A DNA stretch of 64,000 nt from Cellulosimicrobium cellulans (GCF_007679345.1 NZ_VEGH01000010.1:1-64000), one strand, 5' to 3'. Numbered from the stretch's first letter, positions 54,668 to 63,572 are shown. Translations and numbers: made by a program. The notes: generated by a model not told the origin, from the sequence alone.

Positions 54668-55228
54668 ATGGCCACCCTCCTCCACCTGCACGACTGGCCC
54701 GACCGCGCGGTCATCGGCACCGTCGGCCGGCCCGGGGCCCGCACCTTCTACCTCCAGGCGCGCACCGGGCGCCGGCTGACCTCGGTCGCCATGGAGAAGG
54801 AGTGGGCGTCGACCCTCGCCGAGAAGATCGACGAGATCCTCGACGAGCTCATGACCACCGACGGCAACCCGTACAGCGTCCCCGCGGAGGCGTTCGCCGA
54901 GCTCGTGGACGCGGACCCGGTCGAGCAGCCCGTCGAGGAGGACTTCCGCCTCGGCCAGATGCGCCTGCACTTCGACCGGGCCACCGCCCAGATCGTCGTC
55001 GAGGCGTTCCCGCTCGTGCTCGTCGACTCCGAGGAGGAGGCCGAGCGCCTGGCGGCGGAGGACCCGGAGCCCGAGGAGGCGATGGTGCTGCGCATGCCCG
55101 TCGGCTCCGCGCGCGCGTTCGCGGAGCGCGCCCGCCGGGTCGTCGCGCAGGGTCGCCCCGCGTGCCCGCGGTGCGGCGAGCCGATGGACCCCGACGGGCA
55201 CGTCTGCGGCACGGCCGACCCCCGCTGA
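54668..55228 (+). CDS. DUF3090 family protein
   Basis: 186 residues, second member of the actinobacterial trio. FYLQARTGRRLTSVAMEKEW, AEKIDEILDEL, and the C-terminal zinc-ribbon-like CPRCGEPMDPDGHVC (two Cys-x-x-Cys-type pairs; second pair incomplete with His). ATG at 54668 directly after a -10-like TAGCAT, so probably leaderless. Cytoplasmic; biochemical role unknown. Confidence 0.9.
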   Translation: MATLLHLHDWPDRAVIGTVGRPGARTFYLQARTGRRLTSVAMEKEWASTLAEKIDEILDELMTTDGNPYSVPAEAFAELVDADPVEQPVEEDFRLGQMRLHFDRATAQIVVEAFPLVLVDSEEEAERLAAEDPEPEEAMVLRMPVGSARAFAERARRVVAQGRPACPRCGEPMDPDGHVCGTADPR

Positions 55229-55353
55229 CCGCCCGGTCCCCCCCGCGCAGCCACTCGGCGCGGGTGATGCCGCCGCTCCCCGACCCCACCTAGCGTCGGT
55301 CCCGGCAGCGGGCCCACCGGGCCCGGTCGGCCCGGAGCGGGAGGGGAACCGCG

Positions 55354-55752
55354 ATGAGCGAGCGTCGCAGCGGTCTGGCGGTCGGCATGACCGTCTTCGC
55401 CGGCACGATCATGATCATGATCGGCGTCATGCACGTCTTCCAGGGCATCGTCGCCCTGGTCAACGACACCTTCTACGTCGCCGGCGAGGAGTGGGTCCTC
55501 CAGCTCGACGTCACCTCGTGGGGCTGGGTGCACCTGATCCTCGGGGCGGTGGTCGCGCTCGCCGGGTTCTTCGTGTTCAGCGGCGCGGTCTGGGCCCGGA
55601 CGATCGGCGTGATCATGGCCGTCGTCAGCGGCCTCGCGTCCTTCGCCTGGCTGCCGTACTACCCGGTGTGGGCGCTGGTCGTGATCGCGCTGGACGTGTT
55701 CGTCATCTGGGCGCTCACCGCGCACGGGCGGGAGATCGCCGAGCCGATGTGA
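55354..55752 (+). CDS. DUF7144-type four-helix membrane protein
   Basis: 132 residues with four hydrophobic segments: GMTVFAGTIMIMIGVMHVFQ, WVHLILGAVVALAGFFVFS, WARTIGVIMAVVSGLASFAW and VWALVVIALDVFVIWAL. The loop DTFYVAGEEWVLQLDVTSWG is typical of such actinobacterial proteins. ATG at 55354 with GGGAGGGG ahead. It sits between DUF3090 and the kinase-like gene, splitting the conserved trio. Confidence 0.8.
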   Translation: MSERRSGLAVGMTVFAGTIMIMIGVMHVFQGIVALVNDTFYVAGEEWVLQLDVTSWGWVHLILGAVVALAGFFVFSGAVWARTIGVIMAVVSGLASFAWLPYYPVWALVVIALDVFVIWALTAHGREIAEPM

Positions 55753-55805
55753 CGCGCTCGCGCGGGTTCGGGCCCGACGAGCGGGCCCGGGCTCGCGCCC
55801 GCTCC

Positions 55806-55811
55806 TAGCAT
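55806..55811 (+). promoter_or_regulatory. -10 box of leaderless kinase-like gene
   Basis: TAGCAT, 7 nt before the ATG at 55819. Same GCTCCTAGCATGGG block as at 54651-54664. Confidence 0.5.
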
Positions 55812-55818
55812 GGGCCGC

Positions 55819-56592
55819 ATGTCAGCCGTGACCCCGCCCGACCTCGACGGCGGCCCGCTCGAGGTGCTCGGCCGGATCACGGTGGCGTCCAACGCGACGT
55901 TCCTCGCCGCGATCGACGGCACCCGCGTCGTCTACAAGCCGGTCGCGGGCGAGAAGCCGCTCTGGGACTTCCCCGACGGCACGCTCGCGCACCGCGAGGT
56001 CGCGGCGTACCTCGTGTCGGAGGCGACCGGCTGGGGCGTGGTCCCGCGCACCTGGCTCCGGGACGGCCCACTCGGGCCGGGGATGGTGCAGCTCTGGCAG
56101 GAGCCGGACCACGAGCAGGACCCAGTCGACGTCGTGCCCTCGGACACGGTGCCCGCGGGCGTGCGCACCGTGCTGGAGGGCGGCGACGAGGAGGGGCGGC
56201 CCGTCACGCTCGTCCACGAGGACTCCCCCGCCCTGCGCCGGATGGCGGTGCTCGACGTGCTGGTGAACAACGCCGACCGCAAGGGCGGGCACGTGCTCCC
56301 GCAGCCCGACGGCCGGCGGCTCGGCGTCGACCACGGGGTGACGTTCCACGTCGAGCCCCGGCTCCGCACGGTGCTGTGGGGCTGGCTCGGCGACGACCTG
56401 TCGCCCGAGGAGGTCGCGGGGGTCGGGCGGGTGCGTGCCGCGCTCGACGCCGACCTGGGACGGCTGCTCGGCCCGCTGCTCGCGCCGGCCGAGGTGGACG
56501 CGCTCGCCGCGCGGTGCGACCGCCTGCTGGCCGCGCCCCGGTTCCCGGGGCCGGAGGGCGAGATGCCCGCGGTGCCGTGGCCGCTGTTCTGA
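55819..56592 (+). CDS. SCO1664-family PI3/4-kinase-like protein
   Basis: 257 residues, third member of the trio. TRVVYKPVAGEKPLWDFPDGTLAHREVAAY resembles the nucleotide lobe; MAVLDVLVNNADRKGGHVL has the catalytic DxxxxNxDR pattern, and GVDHGVTFHVEPRLRTVLWGW the metal-binding Asp. Kinase activity is predicted only. ATG 55819 is preferred over 55810 because TAGCAT lies 7 nt upstream, as at other leaderless genes here. Confidence 0.88.
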   Translation: MSAVTPPDLDGGPLEVLGRITVASNATFLAAIDGTRVVYKPVAGEKPLWDFPDGTLAHREVAAYLVSEATGWGVVPRTWLRDGPLGPGMVQLWQEPDHEQDPVDVVPSDTVPAGVRTVLEGGDEEGRPVTLVHEDSPALRRMAVLDVLVNNADRKGGHVLPQPDGRRLGVDHGVTFHVEPRLRTVLWGWLGDDLSPEEVAGVGRVRAALDADLGRLLGPLLAPAEVDALAARCDRLLAAPRFPGPEGEMPAVPWPLF

Positions 56593-56647
56593 CGCCCGCG
56601 CCGCCGTCCCCGGCCGCCGGTCGTGCCGGGCGGGCCGGCAGGCGCGG

Positions 56648-57376
56648 TCAGGCCGGCACGAGCAGCGTCGCGCGCAGCCGGTCCACGTCGTCCGCGCCGA
56701 CCCCCACGGACGCGAGGTAGCCCGCGACCCCGCCCCGCTCGCGGTCCAGCCACGCCAGCTCGTCCCGGAGCACGGCCGCCGGGCTGCTGCCGATCATCGC
56801 CCGCAGCCGCGCGTCGGGCCGGACGCCCAGCAGGCGCAGCCGCCGGAGCATCCGGTCGGTCCACTGCCCGGCCAGGTTCCCCTCGCTCGCGGCGTAGTCC
56901 GCGACCACCTCGTCCCGGTCGGCCCCGAGGACGAGCAGCACCAGGGCGACCACGACCCCGGTGCGGTCCTTGCCGGCGGTGCAGTGCACGACCACCGGCC
57001 CGGGCGACCCCGCGACGGCACGCACCGCCGCCCGCACCTCGGGACCGTGCCCGACCAGGATCTCCCGGTAGACGTCGCGCAGCTCCCACCGGCCCAGGAA
57101 GCTCGCCGCGGAGCCGCCGAGCATCGGGACGCGCACCACCTCGACGCCCCCGCCGAGCCGGTCCCGGCCGCCGAGCCGACGGTCCCGGTCCGACCGCAGG
57201 TCCACGACCCGCCGGACCCCGAGCGCCGTCAGCGCGGCGCGCCCCTGCCGCCCGAGCCGCGACAGCGCGTCGGAGCGGAACAGGTACCCCGGGCGCAGCC
57301 GGTACCCGCCGCCCACGGTCACGCGGACCTCGCGGAAGTTCGCGGTCCCCGGGATCCGCACGTCGGTGTCGCTCAT
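56648..57376 (-). CDS. Tyrosine-protein phosphatase (DSP-like, PF13350 type)
   Basis: 242 residues. The P-loop VVHCTAGKDRTGVVVALVL has catalytic Cys and Arg (CX5R). The N-terminus GTANFREV and LFRSDALSRLG, with RRVVDLRSDRD, are standard for this family of actinobacterial and mycobacterial PtpB-like enzymes. ATG at 57376; no good ribosome site and a TACTGG(T) box 7 nt upstream, so perhaps leaderless. Substrate (phosphoprotein or phosphoinositide) unknown. Confidence 0.88.
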   Translation of the reverse strand: MSDTDVRIPGTANFREVRVTVGGGYRLRPGYLFRSDALSRLGRQGRAALTALGVRRVVDLRSDRDRRLGGRDRLGGGVEVVRVPMLGGSAASFLGRWELRDVYREILVGHGPEVRAAVRAVAGSPGPVVVHCTAGKDRTGVVVALVLLVLGADRDEVVADYAASEGNLAGQWTDRMLRRLRLLGVRPDARLRAMIGSSPAAVLRDELAWLDRERGGVAGYLASVGVGADDVDRLRATLLVPA

Positions 57377-57462
57377 GGTCGGACCAGTACACGGCCCGCG
57401 GCGCGGTGGGTGGTGCGCCCGCCACCGCTGCGTGGGTACTGCTCGCGGCGGGGGGGCGCCGG

Positions 57463-58428
57463 TCAGCCGCGGGCCAGCGTCACGTCCAGCCAGCCGACGA
57501 CCTCGTCGAGGTACCGGGTCCGTGCCGGGAGCGGGGACAGCGCCAGGTCGTGCGCACCGCCGGTGATCTCCTCGTACGTGACGTCCCGCCCCAGCCGCGG
57601 CGCGAGCCGGCGCATGTCCGCCGGGTCGAGCACCGAGTCGGTCGTGAGCAGCCCGTCGTGCCAGCGGTCGTCCGGGCCCGAGGCGTCCGAGGCGAGCACC
57701 AGCACCGGCACGTCGATGTCGAGCCCGCGGGCGACCTCGGCCTGCCCGCGCTTGATCGCGCGGACGAACCCCGCCCGCACCGGGAACCCCGCGTACGGCT
57801 TCCAGGCCAGGTCGTACGACCACTCGCCGCCGCCGTCCGCGTGCAGCGCGCGGCCGTAGTGCTCACCGACGTGCGACACCACCAGGCGCGGGGCGACCCG
57901 GCCGACGACGTGGTCGATCGTCCAGGCGAGGACGGTCCGCTCGACGAACGACCCGCGGACGTCCAACCACGGCGAGTTGAGCACCACGGCGTCGACCAGG
58001 CCCCGCCCCCGCCGGTGCTGGGCCCAGAGCGCCGCGATCAGGCCGCCGGTGGAGTGGCCCAGCAGCACCACGCGGTCGTGCCGCTCCCGGACCAGGCGCA
58101 CCGCGGCGTCGACCTCCTCGGCGTAGACCGCCAGCGACCGGGTGTCGTTCGGCTCCCGGCCGGCGCGGATGGACCGGCCGTAGTCGCGCAGGTCCAGGGC
58201 GTACAGGTCGTAGCCGCGGTCCGCGAGCGCGTCGGCCACGTGCGTCTGGAAGAAGTAGTCGACGAACCCGTGCACGTAGAGGACGGCCGGCCGTGCCCGG
58301 TCGCCTCCGGCGTCGCGCCGGTGCACCAGGGTCGCGACGGCGTCGCCCTGGGCGTCCGGGCGCAGGTGCAGCGTCCGCTGCACCCAGTCGCCGCCGAGCA
58401 CGTCCTGAACCGCGTCGTCCACCCGCAT
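57463..58428 (-). CDS. Alpha/beta hydrolase (monoacylglycerol lipase-like)
   Basis: 321 residues. [20 protein letters not shown] (oxyanion region), nucleophile elbow [15 protein letters not shown] with Ser, and a C-terminal [16 protein letters not shown] with His. Cytoplasmic, no signal peptide. Resembles serine aminopeptidase S33/lysophospholipase proteins; substrate unknown. ATG at 58428; transcribed away from the cys region. Confidence 0.85.
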   Translation of the reverse strand: MRVDDAVQDVLGGDWVQRTLHLRPDAQGDAVATLVHRRDAGGDRARPAVLYVHGFVDYFFQTHVADALADRGYDLYALDLRDYGRSIRAGREPNDTRSLAVYAEEVDAAVRLVRERHDRVVLLGHSTGGLIAALWAQHRRGRGLVDAVVLNSPWLDVRGSFVERTVLAWTIDHVVGRVAPRLVVSHVGEHYGRALHADGGGEWSYDLAWKPYAGFPVRAGFVRAIKRGQAEVARGLDIDVPVLVLASDASGPDDRWHDGLLTTDSVLDPADMRRLAPRLGRDVTYEEITGGAHDLALSPLPARTRYLDEVVGWLDVTLARG

Positions 58429-58696
58429 GCCGGCGATCCTGCCACCCCCGCCCGCCCCCCGGGAGGCCCTCGCGCCCGACCCCCGCCGCGGCCGGCGGCC
58501 GCGTCACCGCTGCTCCCGGTGGCGGCGACCTGACCGGTGCCGCACGGTGGAGGGGTGGAAGCCGGCCGTCGACCGGGCCCGCGCCGGGGTCCGGGGACCA
58601 CCCGATCGGGGCGCCCGGGCATCTTTGTGGGGCCGCGTGCGTTGGCGCTACTGTCGGCCGTGTCGGGTGCCGACCACCAGGGAGAGGGGACCGGGC
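58429..58696. other. Divergent promoter region of the hydrolase gene and cys operon
   Basis: About 270 nt without genes. It holds the cys promoter at 58625-58654 and the ribosome site of the leader peptide at 58680-58688. Nothing else recognisable. Confidence 0.6.
58625..58654 (+). promoter_or_regulatory. Promoter of the cys leader-cysK-cysE operon
   Basis: TTGTGG (58625-58630) and TACTGT (58649-58654) with an 18-nt spacer, 43 nt before the leader peptide ATG. This is one of the better two-box promoters in the window. Confidence 0.6.
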
Positions 58697-58792
58697 ATGC
58701 GCCTCGCGCCGAGCACCGCGCTCCTCCCGTCGCGCCCCGCCCCCGTGCGCGCGCACGCCGTGCCCGCGGCGACCCGCTGTCGCTGTCTGTAG
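58697..58792 (+). CDS. Cysteine leader peptide of the cysK-cysE operon
   Basis: 31 codons with a strong ribosome site (GGGAGAGGG at 58680). The last codons read Arg-Cys-Arg-Cys-Leu-stop (TGT at 58778 and 58784), the only Cys in the peptide. Short peptides ending in Cys tracts are known in actinobacteria as cysteine-sensing attenuators before sulfur genes. The TAG stop abuts the 5' arm of a perfect 11-bp stem. Ribosomes slowed by scarce Cys-tRNA would cover that arm. The peptide itself is probably not functional after synthesis. Confidence 0.78.
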   Translation: MRLAPSTALLPSRPAPVRAHAVPAATRCRCL

Positions 58793-58857
58793 AGCGCTGG
58801 CCGCACCGCCGCACGCCGGCCCCCGGCCCGCCCCGGGCCCGCCCCGGGCCAGCGCTC
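58792..58857 (+). promoter_or_regulatory. Attenuator stem of the cys operon
   Basis: GAGCGCTGGCC (58792-58802) and its exact inverse (58847-58857) form an 11-bp stem starting at the last base of the leader stop codon. Smaller CCCGGG-type hairpins lie in the loop. The following 58858-58931 is C-rich and could act as a Rho-type site when untranslated. No U-tract. Confidence 0.6.
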
Positions 58858-58931
58858 GCCCTCGACCCGCGGCCGGGCGCGCCCCGCGCCGCTCCCCCCT
58901 GCACCGCCGACACTCCCAAGGACGGACTGAC

Positions 58932-59867
58932 ATGGCACGCATCTACGACGACGCGACGAAGCTCATCGGCAACACCCCGCTGGTGCGGATCAACAAGCTG
59001 ACCGAGGGCGTCGGCGCGACGGTCGTCGGCAAGCTCGAGTTCTACAACCCCGCCAGCTCGGTCAAGGACCGGATCGGCGTCGCGATCGTCGACGCGGCGG
59101 AGCGCTCGGGCGAGCTGCAGCCGGGCGGCACGATCGTCGAGGCGACCTCGGGCAACACGGGCATCGCGCTCGCGTTCGTCGGCGCGGCCCGCGGCTACGA
59201 CGTCGTGCTGACCATGCCGGAGTCGATGTCGAAGGAGCGGCGCGCGCTGCTCCGCGCGTACGGCGCCGAGCTCATCCTCACCCCCGCGTCCGAGGGCATG
59301 AAGGGCGCCGTCAACCGCGCGAACGAGATCGTGGCGGAGCGCCCGGGCGCGATCCTCGCCCGGCAGTTCGCCAACGAGGCCAACCCGGAGATCCACCGCC
59401 GCACCACAGCCGAGGAGATCTGGGCGGACACCGACGGCGAGGTCGACATCCTGGTCGCCGGCATCGGCACCGGCGGCACGATCACGGGCGTCGGCCAGGT
59501 GCTCAAGGAGCGCAAGCCCGGCGTGCAGATCGTGGGCGTCGAGCCTGCCGAGTCGCCGATCCTCAACGGCGGCGCGCCCGGCCCGCACAAGATCCAGGGC
59601 ATCGGGGCGAACTTCGTCCCCGAGATCCTGGACACGGAGATCTACGACGAGATCATCGACGTGGACGCGGACACCGCCGTCGCCGTCGCGCGCCGGGCCG
59701 CGAAGGAGGAGGGCCTGCTCGTCGGCATCTCCTCCGGCGCCGCCCTGCACGCCGCGATCGAGCTCGGCAAGCGGCCCGAGAACGCCGGGAAGCTGATCGT
59801 CGTGATCATCCCGTCGTTCGGCGAGCGGTACCTCTCCTCCATCCTGTACGCCGACCTCCTGGACTGA
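58932..59867 (+). CDS. cysK: Cysteine synthase A (O-acetylserine sulfhydrylase)
   Basis: 311 residues, full length. PLP Lys in [11 protein letters not shown], substrate loop [12 protein letters not shown], phosphate loop [10 protein letters not shown], and [14 protein letters not shown]. It makes cysteine from O-acetylserine and sulfide. ATG at 58932 with AAGGA 9 nt upstream. Preceded by the cysteine leader peptide and followed 5 nt later by cysE, so the two enzymes of cysteine synthesis are one operon. Confidence 0.96.
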   Translation: MARIYDDATKLIGNTPLVRINKLTEGVGATVVGKLEFYNPASSVKDRIGVAIVDAAERSGELQPGGTIVEATSGNTGIALAFVGAARGYDVVLTMPESMSKERRALLRAYGAELILTPASEGMKGAVNRANEIVAERPGAILARQFANEANPEIHRRTTAEEIWADTDGEVDILVAGIGTGGTITGVGQVLKERKPGVQIVGVEPAESPILNGGAPGPHKIQGIGANFVPEILDTEIYDEIIDVDADTAVAVARRAAKEEGLLVGISSGAALHAAIELGKRPENAGKLIVVIIPSFGERYLSSILYADLLD

Positions 59868-59872
59868 TCGCC

Positions 59873-60586
59873 ATGACCTCGACCACGCGACCGCCGCTCA
59901 CGGGCGGCACCTCCCGGCCCGCCGGCCGGGGGGTGCCGACCCCGGCGCGCGCGACCTCGGCCGAGCGCGCGGCGACCGGGTCCACCGGCGCCGGCGAGCA
60001 CTGGCGCAGCCTGCGCCGGCTCGCCCGCACGCTGCGCGAGGACCTGGAGGCCGCGCAGCGCCGGGACCCGGCCGCTCGGTCGCGGGTCGAGGTCGCCCTG
60101 GCGTACCCCGGCCTGCACGCGGTGTGGGTGCACCGGGTGGCGCACCGGATGTGGCGCGAGCCGGCCCTGCGGCTGCCCGCCCGGCTGCTGTCCCAGGCCT
60201 CCCGCGCCGCCACCGGGGTGGAGATCCACCCCGGCGCGACGATCGGCCGCCGGCTGTTCATCGACCACGGCATGGGGGTGGTGGTCGGCGAGACCGCCGT
60301 GGTCGGCGACGACGTGGTGCTGTTCCACGGCGCGACCCTCGGCGGCAAGACGATGCGGCGCGGCAAGCGGCACCCGACGGTCGGGAACGACGTCGTGGTC
60401 GGCGCGGGCGCGAAGGTGCTCGGTCCGGTGTGGATCGGCGACGGCGCGCAGATCGGCGCGAACGCGGTGGTCCTCAAGGACGTCCCCGCGGGCGCGGTGG
60501 CGGTCGGCGTCCCGGCGAAGATCCGCCAGAAGCCGACCTCCGCTCCCCCGGAGCCGGAGATCGACGACCCCGCGATCTACATCTGA
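59873..60586 (+). CDS. cysE: Serine O-acetyltransferase
   Basis: 237 residues. A low-complexity N-terminal tail (about 42 residues), helical domain, then the left-handed beta-helix with [28 protein letters not shown] and GATLGGKT. His in FIDHG and Asp-His in the helix form the active site. The C-terminus ends PAIYI; a terminal Ile is the known anchor that inserts into CysK in the cysteine synthase complex. ATG 5 nt after cysK. Confidence 0.94.
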   Translation: MTSTTRPPLTGGTSRPAGRGVPTPARATSAERAATGSTGAGEHWRSLRRLARTLREDLEAAQRRDPAARSRVEVALAYPGLHAVWVHRVAHRMWREPALRLPARLLSQASRAATGVEIHPGATIGRRLFIDHGMGVVVGETAVVGDDVVLFHGATLGGKTMRRGKRHPTVGNDVVVGAGAKVLGPVWIGDGAQIGANAVVLKDVPAGAVAVGVPAKIRQKPTSAPPEPEIDDPAIYI

Positions 60587-60607
60587 CCGGCGCGGCGTCC
60601 GCGCGGC

Positions 60608-60665
60608 CTACGGTGTCCGGCCCCGCCTCCTGCGATCGCAGGGTGCGGGGCCGGAAACCGTAGGG
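60608..60665. terminator. Bidirectional terminator between cysE and mgsA
   Basis: Nested stems: CCTACGGT/ACCGTAGG outside, CCGGCCCCGC (60617-60626) with GCGGGGCCGG (60645-60654), and CCTGCGATCGCAGG at the tip. One long interrupted hairpin serving both convergent transcripts. Confidence 0.75.
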
Positions 60666-60694
60666 CGGGCGTGCGAGGTGCGACGAACCCGAGG

Positions 60695-61141
60695 TCAGGC
60701 GACCGGGGAGCTGCCGTCCCAGGCGCGGGGCGTGATCTCGGGGCGGCTGGTCCACTCCTCGCCCAGCATCGGCGAGGAGATCAGCATGTCCGCGGTCGCG
60801 ACGTTCGCGGCCATCGGGACGTTCCACACCGCGGCGATCCGCAGCAGCGCCTTGACGTCGGGGTCGTGGGGCTGCGGCTCCAGCGGGTCCCAGAAGAACA
60901 CCAGCATGTCGATCGTGCCCTCGGCGATCTTGGCGCCGATCTGCTGGTCCCCGCCGACCGGGCCGGACAGCAGCCGCGTCACGGGCAGCCCGAGCTCGAA
61001 CTCCAGCATCGTGCCCGTCGTGCCGGTCGCGTACAGGTGGTGCCGGGACAGGGTGCCGCGGTTGAACTCCGCCCAGCGGAGCAGCTCGACCTTCTTGTTG
61101 TCGTGGGCGACCAGGGCGATGTGGTGGGCGGCGCCGGGCAT
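60695..61141 (-). CDS. mgsA: Methylglyoxal synthase
   Basis: 148 residues. [16 protein letters not shown], the phosphate loop TGTTGTMLE, and [17 protein letters not shown] with the catalytic Asp, then [19 protein letters not shown]. It turns dihydroxyacetone phosphate into methylglyoxal. ATG at 61141 with AAGGA upstream; longer frames add unrelated sequence. Single gene. Confidence 0.94.
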   Translation of the reverse strand: MPGAAHHIALVAHDNKKVELLRWAEFNRGTLSRHHLYATGTTGTMLEFELGLPVTRLLSGPVGGDQQIGAKIAEGTIDMLVFFWDPLEPQPHDPDVKALLRIAAVWNVPMAANVATADMLISSPMLGEEWTSRPEITPRAWDGSSPVA

Positions 61142-61357
61142 GGGCGGGGTCCTTCCGTGGAGCGGTGCATCGGTGGGCGGGCAGCGACGACGGCGGAGCG
61201 CCCGGGCCACACCCTAGAGCCCGGGGATGTCGGTGCGGTGCGTGCGCCCTGTGCGCGGACCGCGGGGTACCGACCGGCCCACCCGTCGCGGGCCGCCACC
61301 CACCCAGGCGCCCCTCGTGCACCACTCAGCCGCCCGATGAGTGGTGCGCGCGGCACC

Positions 61358-61363
61358 TAGCGT
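61358..61363 (+). promoter_or_regulatory. -10 box of leaderless sortase gene
   Basis: TAGCGT, 7 nt before the GTG at 61371; no Shine-Dalgarno site. Confidence 0.5.
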
Positions 61364-61370
61364 CGCTGCC

Positions 61371-62153
61371 GTGACCCCGCCGCCCGCCCCCGCCCCGGCG
61401 CACGCCGCCGCGCGCTCCCGGGCCCGCGCCCGCCGGGATCCCGCCGTGTCCGCCGTCGGCGTCGCCGGGGAGCTGCTGATCACCCTCGGCGTGCTGCTCG
61501 CGCTGTTCCTGGTCTGGCAGCTGTGGTGGACGACCGTCACCGCCCGGCAGGACGCCGACGCCGTGCTCGCCGAGGTGCGCGCCGCGCTGCCCCCCGCCGC
61601 GGCCACGACCGCGGAGCTCCGCACCGACGACCCGCCGATCCCCGCGCCCGTCGGGCACGGCGAGGTCGTCGGCGTGCTCACCGTCCCGCGCTGGGACGGG
61701 CTCACCCGCAACGCCATGCCGGTCGTCGAGGGCACCACGCCGGACCTGCTCGACCGCGCGATGGCGGGCCGGTACGCCGGGACCCAGCAGGTCGGCGAGG
61801 TGGGCAACGTCGCGCTCGCGGGGCACCGGCGCACCTGGGGCGACTCGTTCCGGCACGTCGACAAGCTCCTCCCCGGCGACCCCGTCGTGATCGAGACCGC
61901 CAGCACCTGGTACGTCTACGAGGTCACCTCCCACGAGATCGTCGAGCCGTCCGAGTCGTCCGTGCTGGCTCCCGTCCCCCGGCAGCCCGGCGTCGCCCCG
62001 ACCGAGCGGCTGCTCACCCTCACGACCTGCCACTCGCGCACCCTCGGCGAGTACGGCAACGACCAGCGGTGGATCACGTACGCGACCTTCGCCGGCTGGC
62101 TGGACCGCGCCGACGGCACGCCCGAGGCGGTCCTCGCGACGGGAGGCGTCTGA
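61371..62153 (+). CDS. srtE: Class E sortase
   Basis: 260 residues. Basic Ala/Pro-rich N-terminus, one membrane anchor (ELLITLGVLLALFLVWQLWW), then the sortase barrel: VALAGHRRTWGDSF (His), LLTLTTCHSRT (catalytic Cys) and NDQRWITYATF (Arg). Class E enzymes recognise LAXTG signals; the RCC1 protein encoded at 36893 carries LAATG. GTG 61371 follows TAGCGT by 7 nt. The stop overlaps the next ATG (TGATG). Confidence 0.92.
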   Translation: MTPPPAPAPAHAAARSRARARRDPAVSAVGVAGELLITLGVLLALFLVWQLWWTTVTARQDADAVLAEVRAALPPAAATTAELRTDDPPIPAPVGHGEVVGVLTVPRWDGLTRNAMPVVEGTTPDLLDRAMAGRYAGTQQVGEVGNVALAGHRRTWGDSFRHVDKLLPGDPVVIETASTWYVYEVTSHEIVEPSESSVLAPVPRQPGVAPTERLLTLTTCHSRTLGEYGNDQRWITYATFAGWLDRADGTPEAVLATGGV

Positions 62154-62314
62154 TGTACGCGTGGCTGTTCCGGCACCTCCCCGGCCCGCTGCCGGTGCGG
62201 GTGCTGCTCGCGCTCGTGCTGCTGGCCGCGGTGCTCGTCGGTCTGTTCGGCTGGGGCTTCCCCGCCCTCGCGCCGCACCTGACCTGGTTGACCGGGGACC
62301 CGTCGCTCGGCTGA
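62153..62314 (+). CDS. Small single-span membrane protein coupled to the sortase
   Basis: 53 residues: MYAWLFRHLPGPLPVRVL, then a hydrophobic segment LLALVLLAAVLVGLFGWGF and a short outer end. The ATG overlaps the sortase stop by one base, so the two are translated together. I recall similar YAWLxRxLPGP proteins beside class E sortases in other actinobacteria; function unknown. Confidence 0.75.
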   Translation: MYAWLFRHLPGPLPVRVLLALVLLAAVLVGLFGWGFPALAPHLTWLTGDPSLG

Positions 62315-62419
62315 CCGGCGGCGACGCGGCGGCGCGGTGTCCTCGCGCCGCGGCCGGTGGCACGGCAGCATGGGCCGCGACCGCGCTCACCGGCGAGCGC
62401 GGGACGACGAGGAGGCGGC

Positions 62420-63454
62420 ATGCGGCTCGGCTACCACACCGGCTACTGGTCGGCGGGGCCCCCGCCCGGGGCGGCGGAGGCGGTGCTGGCGGCAGACCGG
62501 CTCGGGCTCGACTCCGTGTGGACCGCCGAGGCGTACGGCTCGGACGCCTTCACCCCGCTGGCCTGGTGGGGGGCCGCGACCTCGCGTGTCCGGCTCGGGA
62601 CGGCCGTGGCCCAGGTCGCGGCCCGGACGCCGACCGCCACCGCGATGGCCGCGCTCACCCTCGACCACCTGTCCGGCGGTCGGTTCACGCTCGGCCTCGG
62701 GGTGTCCGGGCCGCAGGTCGTCGAGGGCTGGTACGGGCAGCCGTACCCGCGGCCGCTGGCCCGCACCCGGGAGTTCGTCGCGATCGTCCGGGACGTGCTG
62801 CGCCGCGAGGGGCCGGTCCGCGCGGCCGGGCCGTTCTACCGGCTGCCGCTGCCCGAGGACGAGGGGTCGGGGCTCGGCAAGGCGCTGCGCTCGACCGTGC
62901 ACCCGCTGCGCGCCGACCTGCCGATCCACCTCGCCGCGGAGGGACCGAAGAACATCGCGCTCGCTGCCGAGATCGCCGACGGCTGGCTCCCGCTGTTCTA
63001 CGCGCCGCGGCTGGACGACGAGTTCCGCGGCCTGCTCGCCGAGGGCTTCGACCGCCGGCTCGCCGGCACCCGGCCCGTCGAGGAGTTCGAGGTCACGGCG
63101 ACGGTGCCCGTCGTGCTGGGCGCCGACGTCGAGTCCGCCGCCGACGCGGTCCGCCCGTTCGTCGCGCTGTACGCCGGAGGGATGGGCGCGAAGGGGGCGA
63201 ACTTCCACGCGAACGCCCTGGCCCGGCTCGGCTACGCGGACGCCTGCGCGGAGATCCAGGCGCACTACCTCGCGGGCGACCGCGCGCGGGCGGCGGCGGC
63301 CGTGCCGACCGAGCTGGTGCGGGACGTGGCGCTGGTGGGCACGCCGGACGACGTGCGCGAGCAGGCGGCGGCGTGGCGGGACACGGCGGTGACGACGCTG
63401 CTGGTCCAGGCGGCGCCGGACCAGCTGGAGCAGATCGCCGGCCTGCTGGGCTGA
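62420..63454 (+). CDS. LLM-class F420-dependent oxidoreductase
   Basis: 344 residues from ATG 62420 (GAGGAGG ahead). Luciferase-like barrel: MRLGYHTGYWSAG, WTAEAYGSDAFTPLAWWGAAT, LDHLSGGRFTLGLGVSGPQV and IHLAAEGPKNIALAAEIADGW. This is the mycobacterial Rv3520c-type group expected to use F420, in line with the F420 genes earlier in the window. Substrate unknown. Single gene, ending at a repeat hairpin. Confidence 0.88.
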   Translation: MRLGYHTGYWSAGPPPGAAEAVLAADRLGLDSVWTAEAYGSDAFTPLAWWGAATSRVRLGTAVAQVAARTPTATAMAALTLDHLSGGRFTLGLGVSGPQVVEGWYGQPYPRPLARTREFVAIVRDVLRREGPVRAAGPFYRLPLPEDEGSGLGKALRSTVHPLRADLPIHLAAEGPKNIALAAEIADGWLPLFYAPRLDDEFRGLLAEGFDRRLAGTRPVEEFEVTATVPVVLGADVESAADAVRPFVALYAGGMGAKGANFHANALARLGYADACAEIQAHYLAGDRARAAAAVPTELVRDVALVGTPDDVREQAAAWRDTAVTTLLVQAAPDQLEQIAGLLG

Positions 63455-63464
63455 CCGCAAGGGG

Positions 63465-63539
63465 GCGAGGTCGTCGGTTCCGCCCGAGGTCGCCGGTTCC
63501 GCACCCCCTCGGGTGGACGGAACCGACGACCTCGGGCGC
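63465..63539. terminator. Direct-plus-inverted repeat hairpin after the F420 oxidoreductase
   Basis: GCGAGGTCGTCGGTTCCG (63465-63482) and a one-mismatch copy (about 63485-63501) both face the inverse CGGAACCGACGACCTCG at 63518-63534. Either can form a 16-17-bp stem. Confidence 0.6.
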
Positions 63540-63572
63540 GGACGGCGCAACGCGGCGGACACACCGCGGCGC

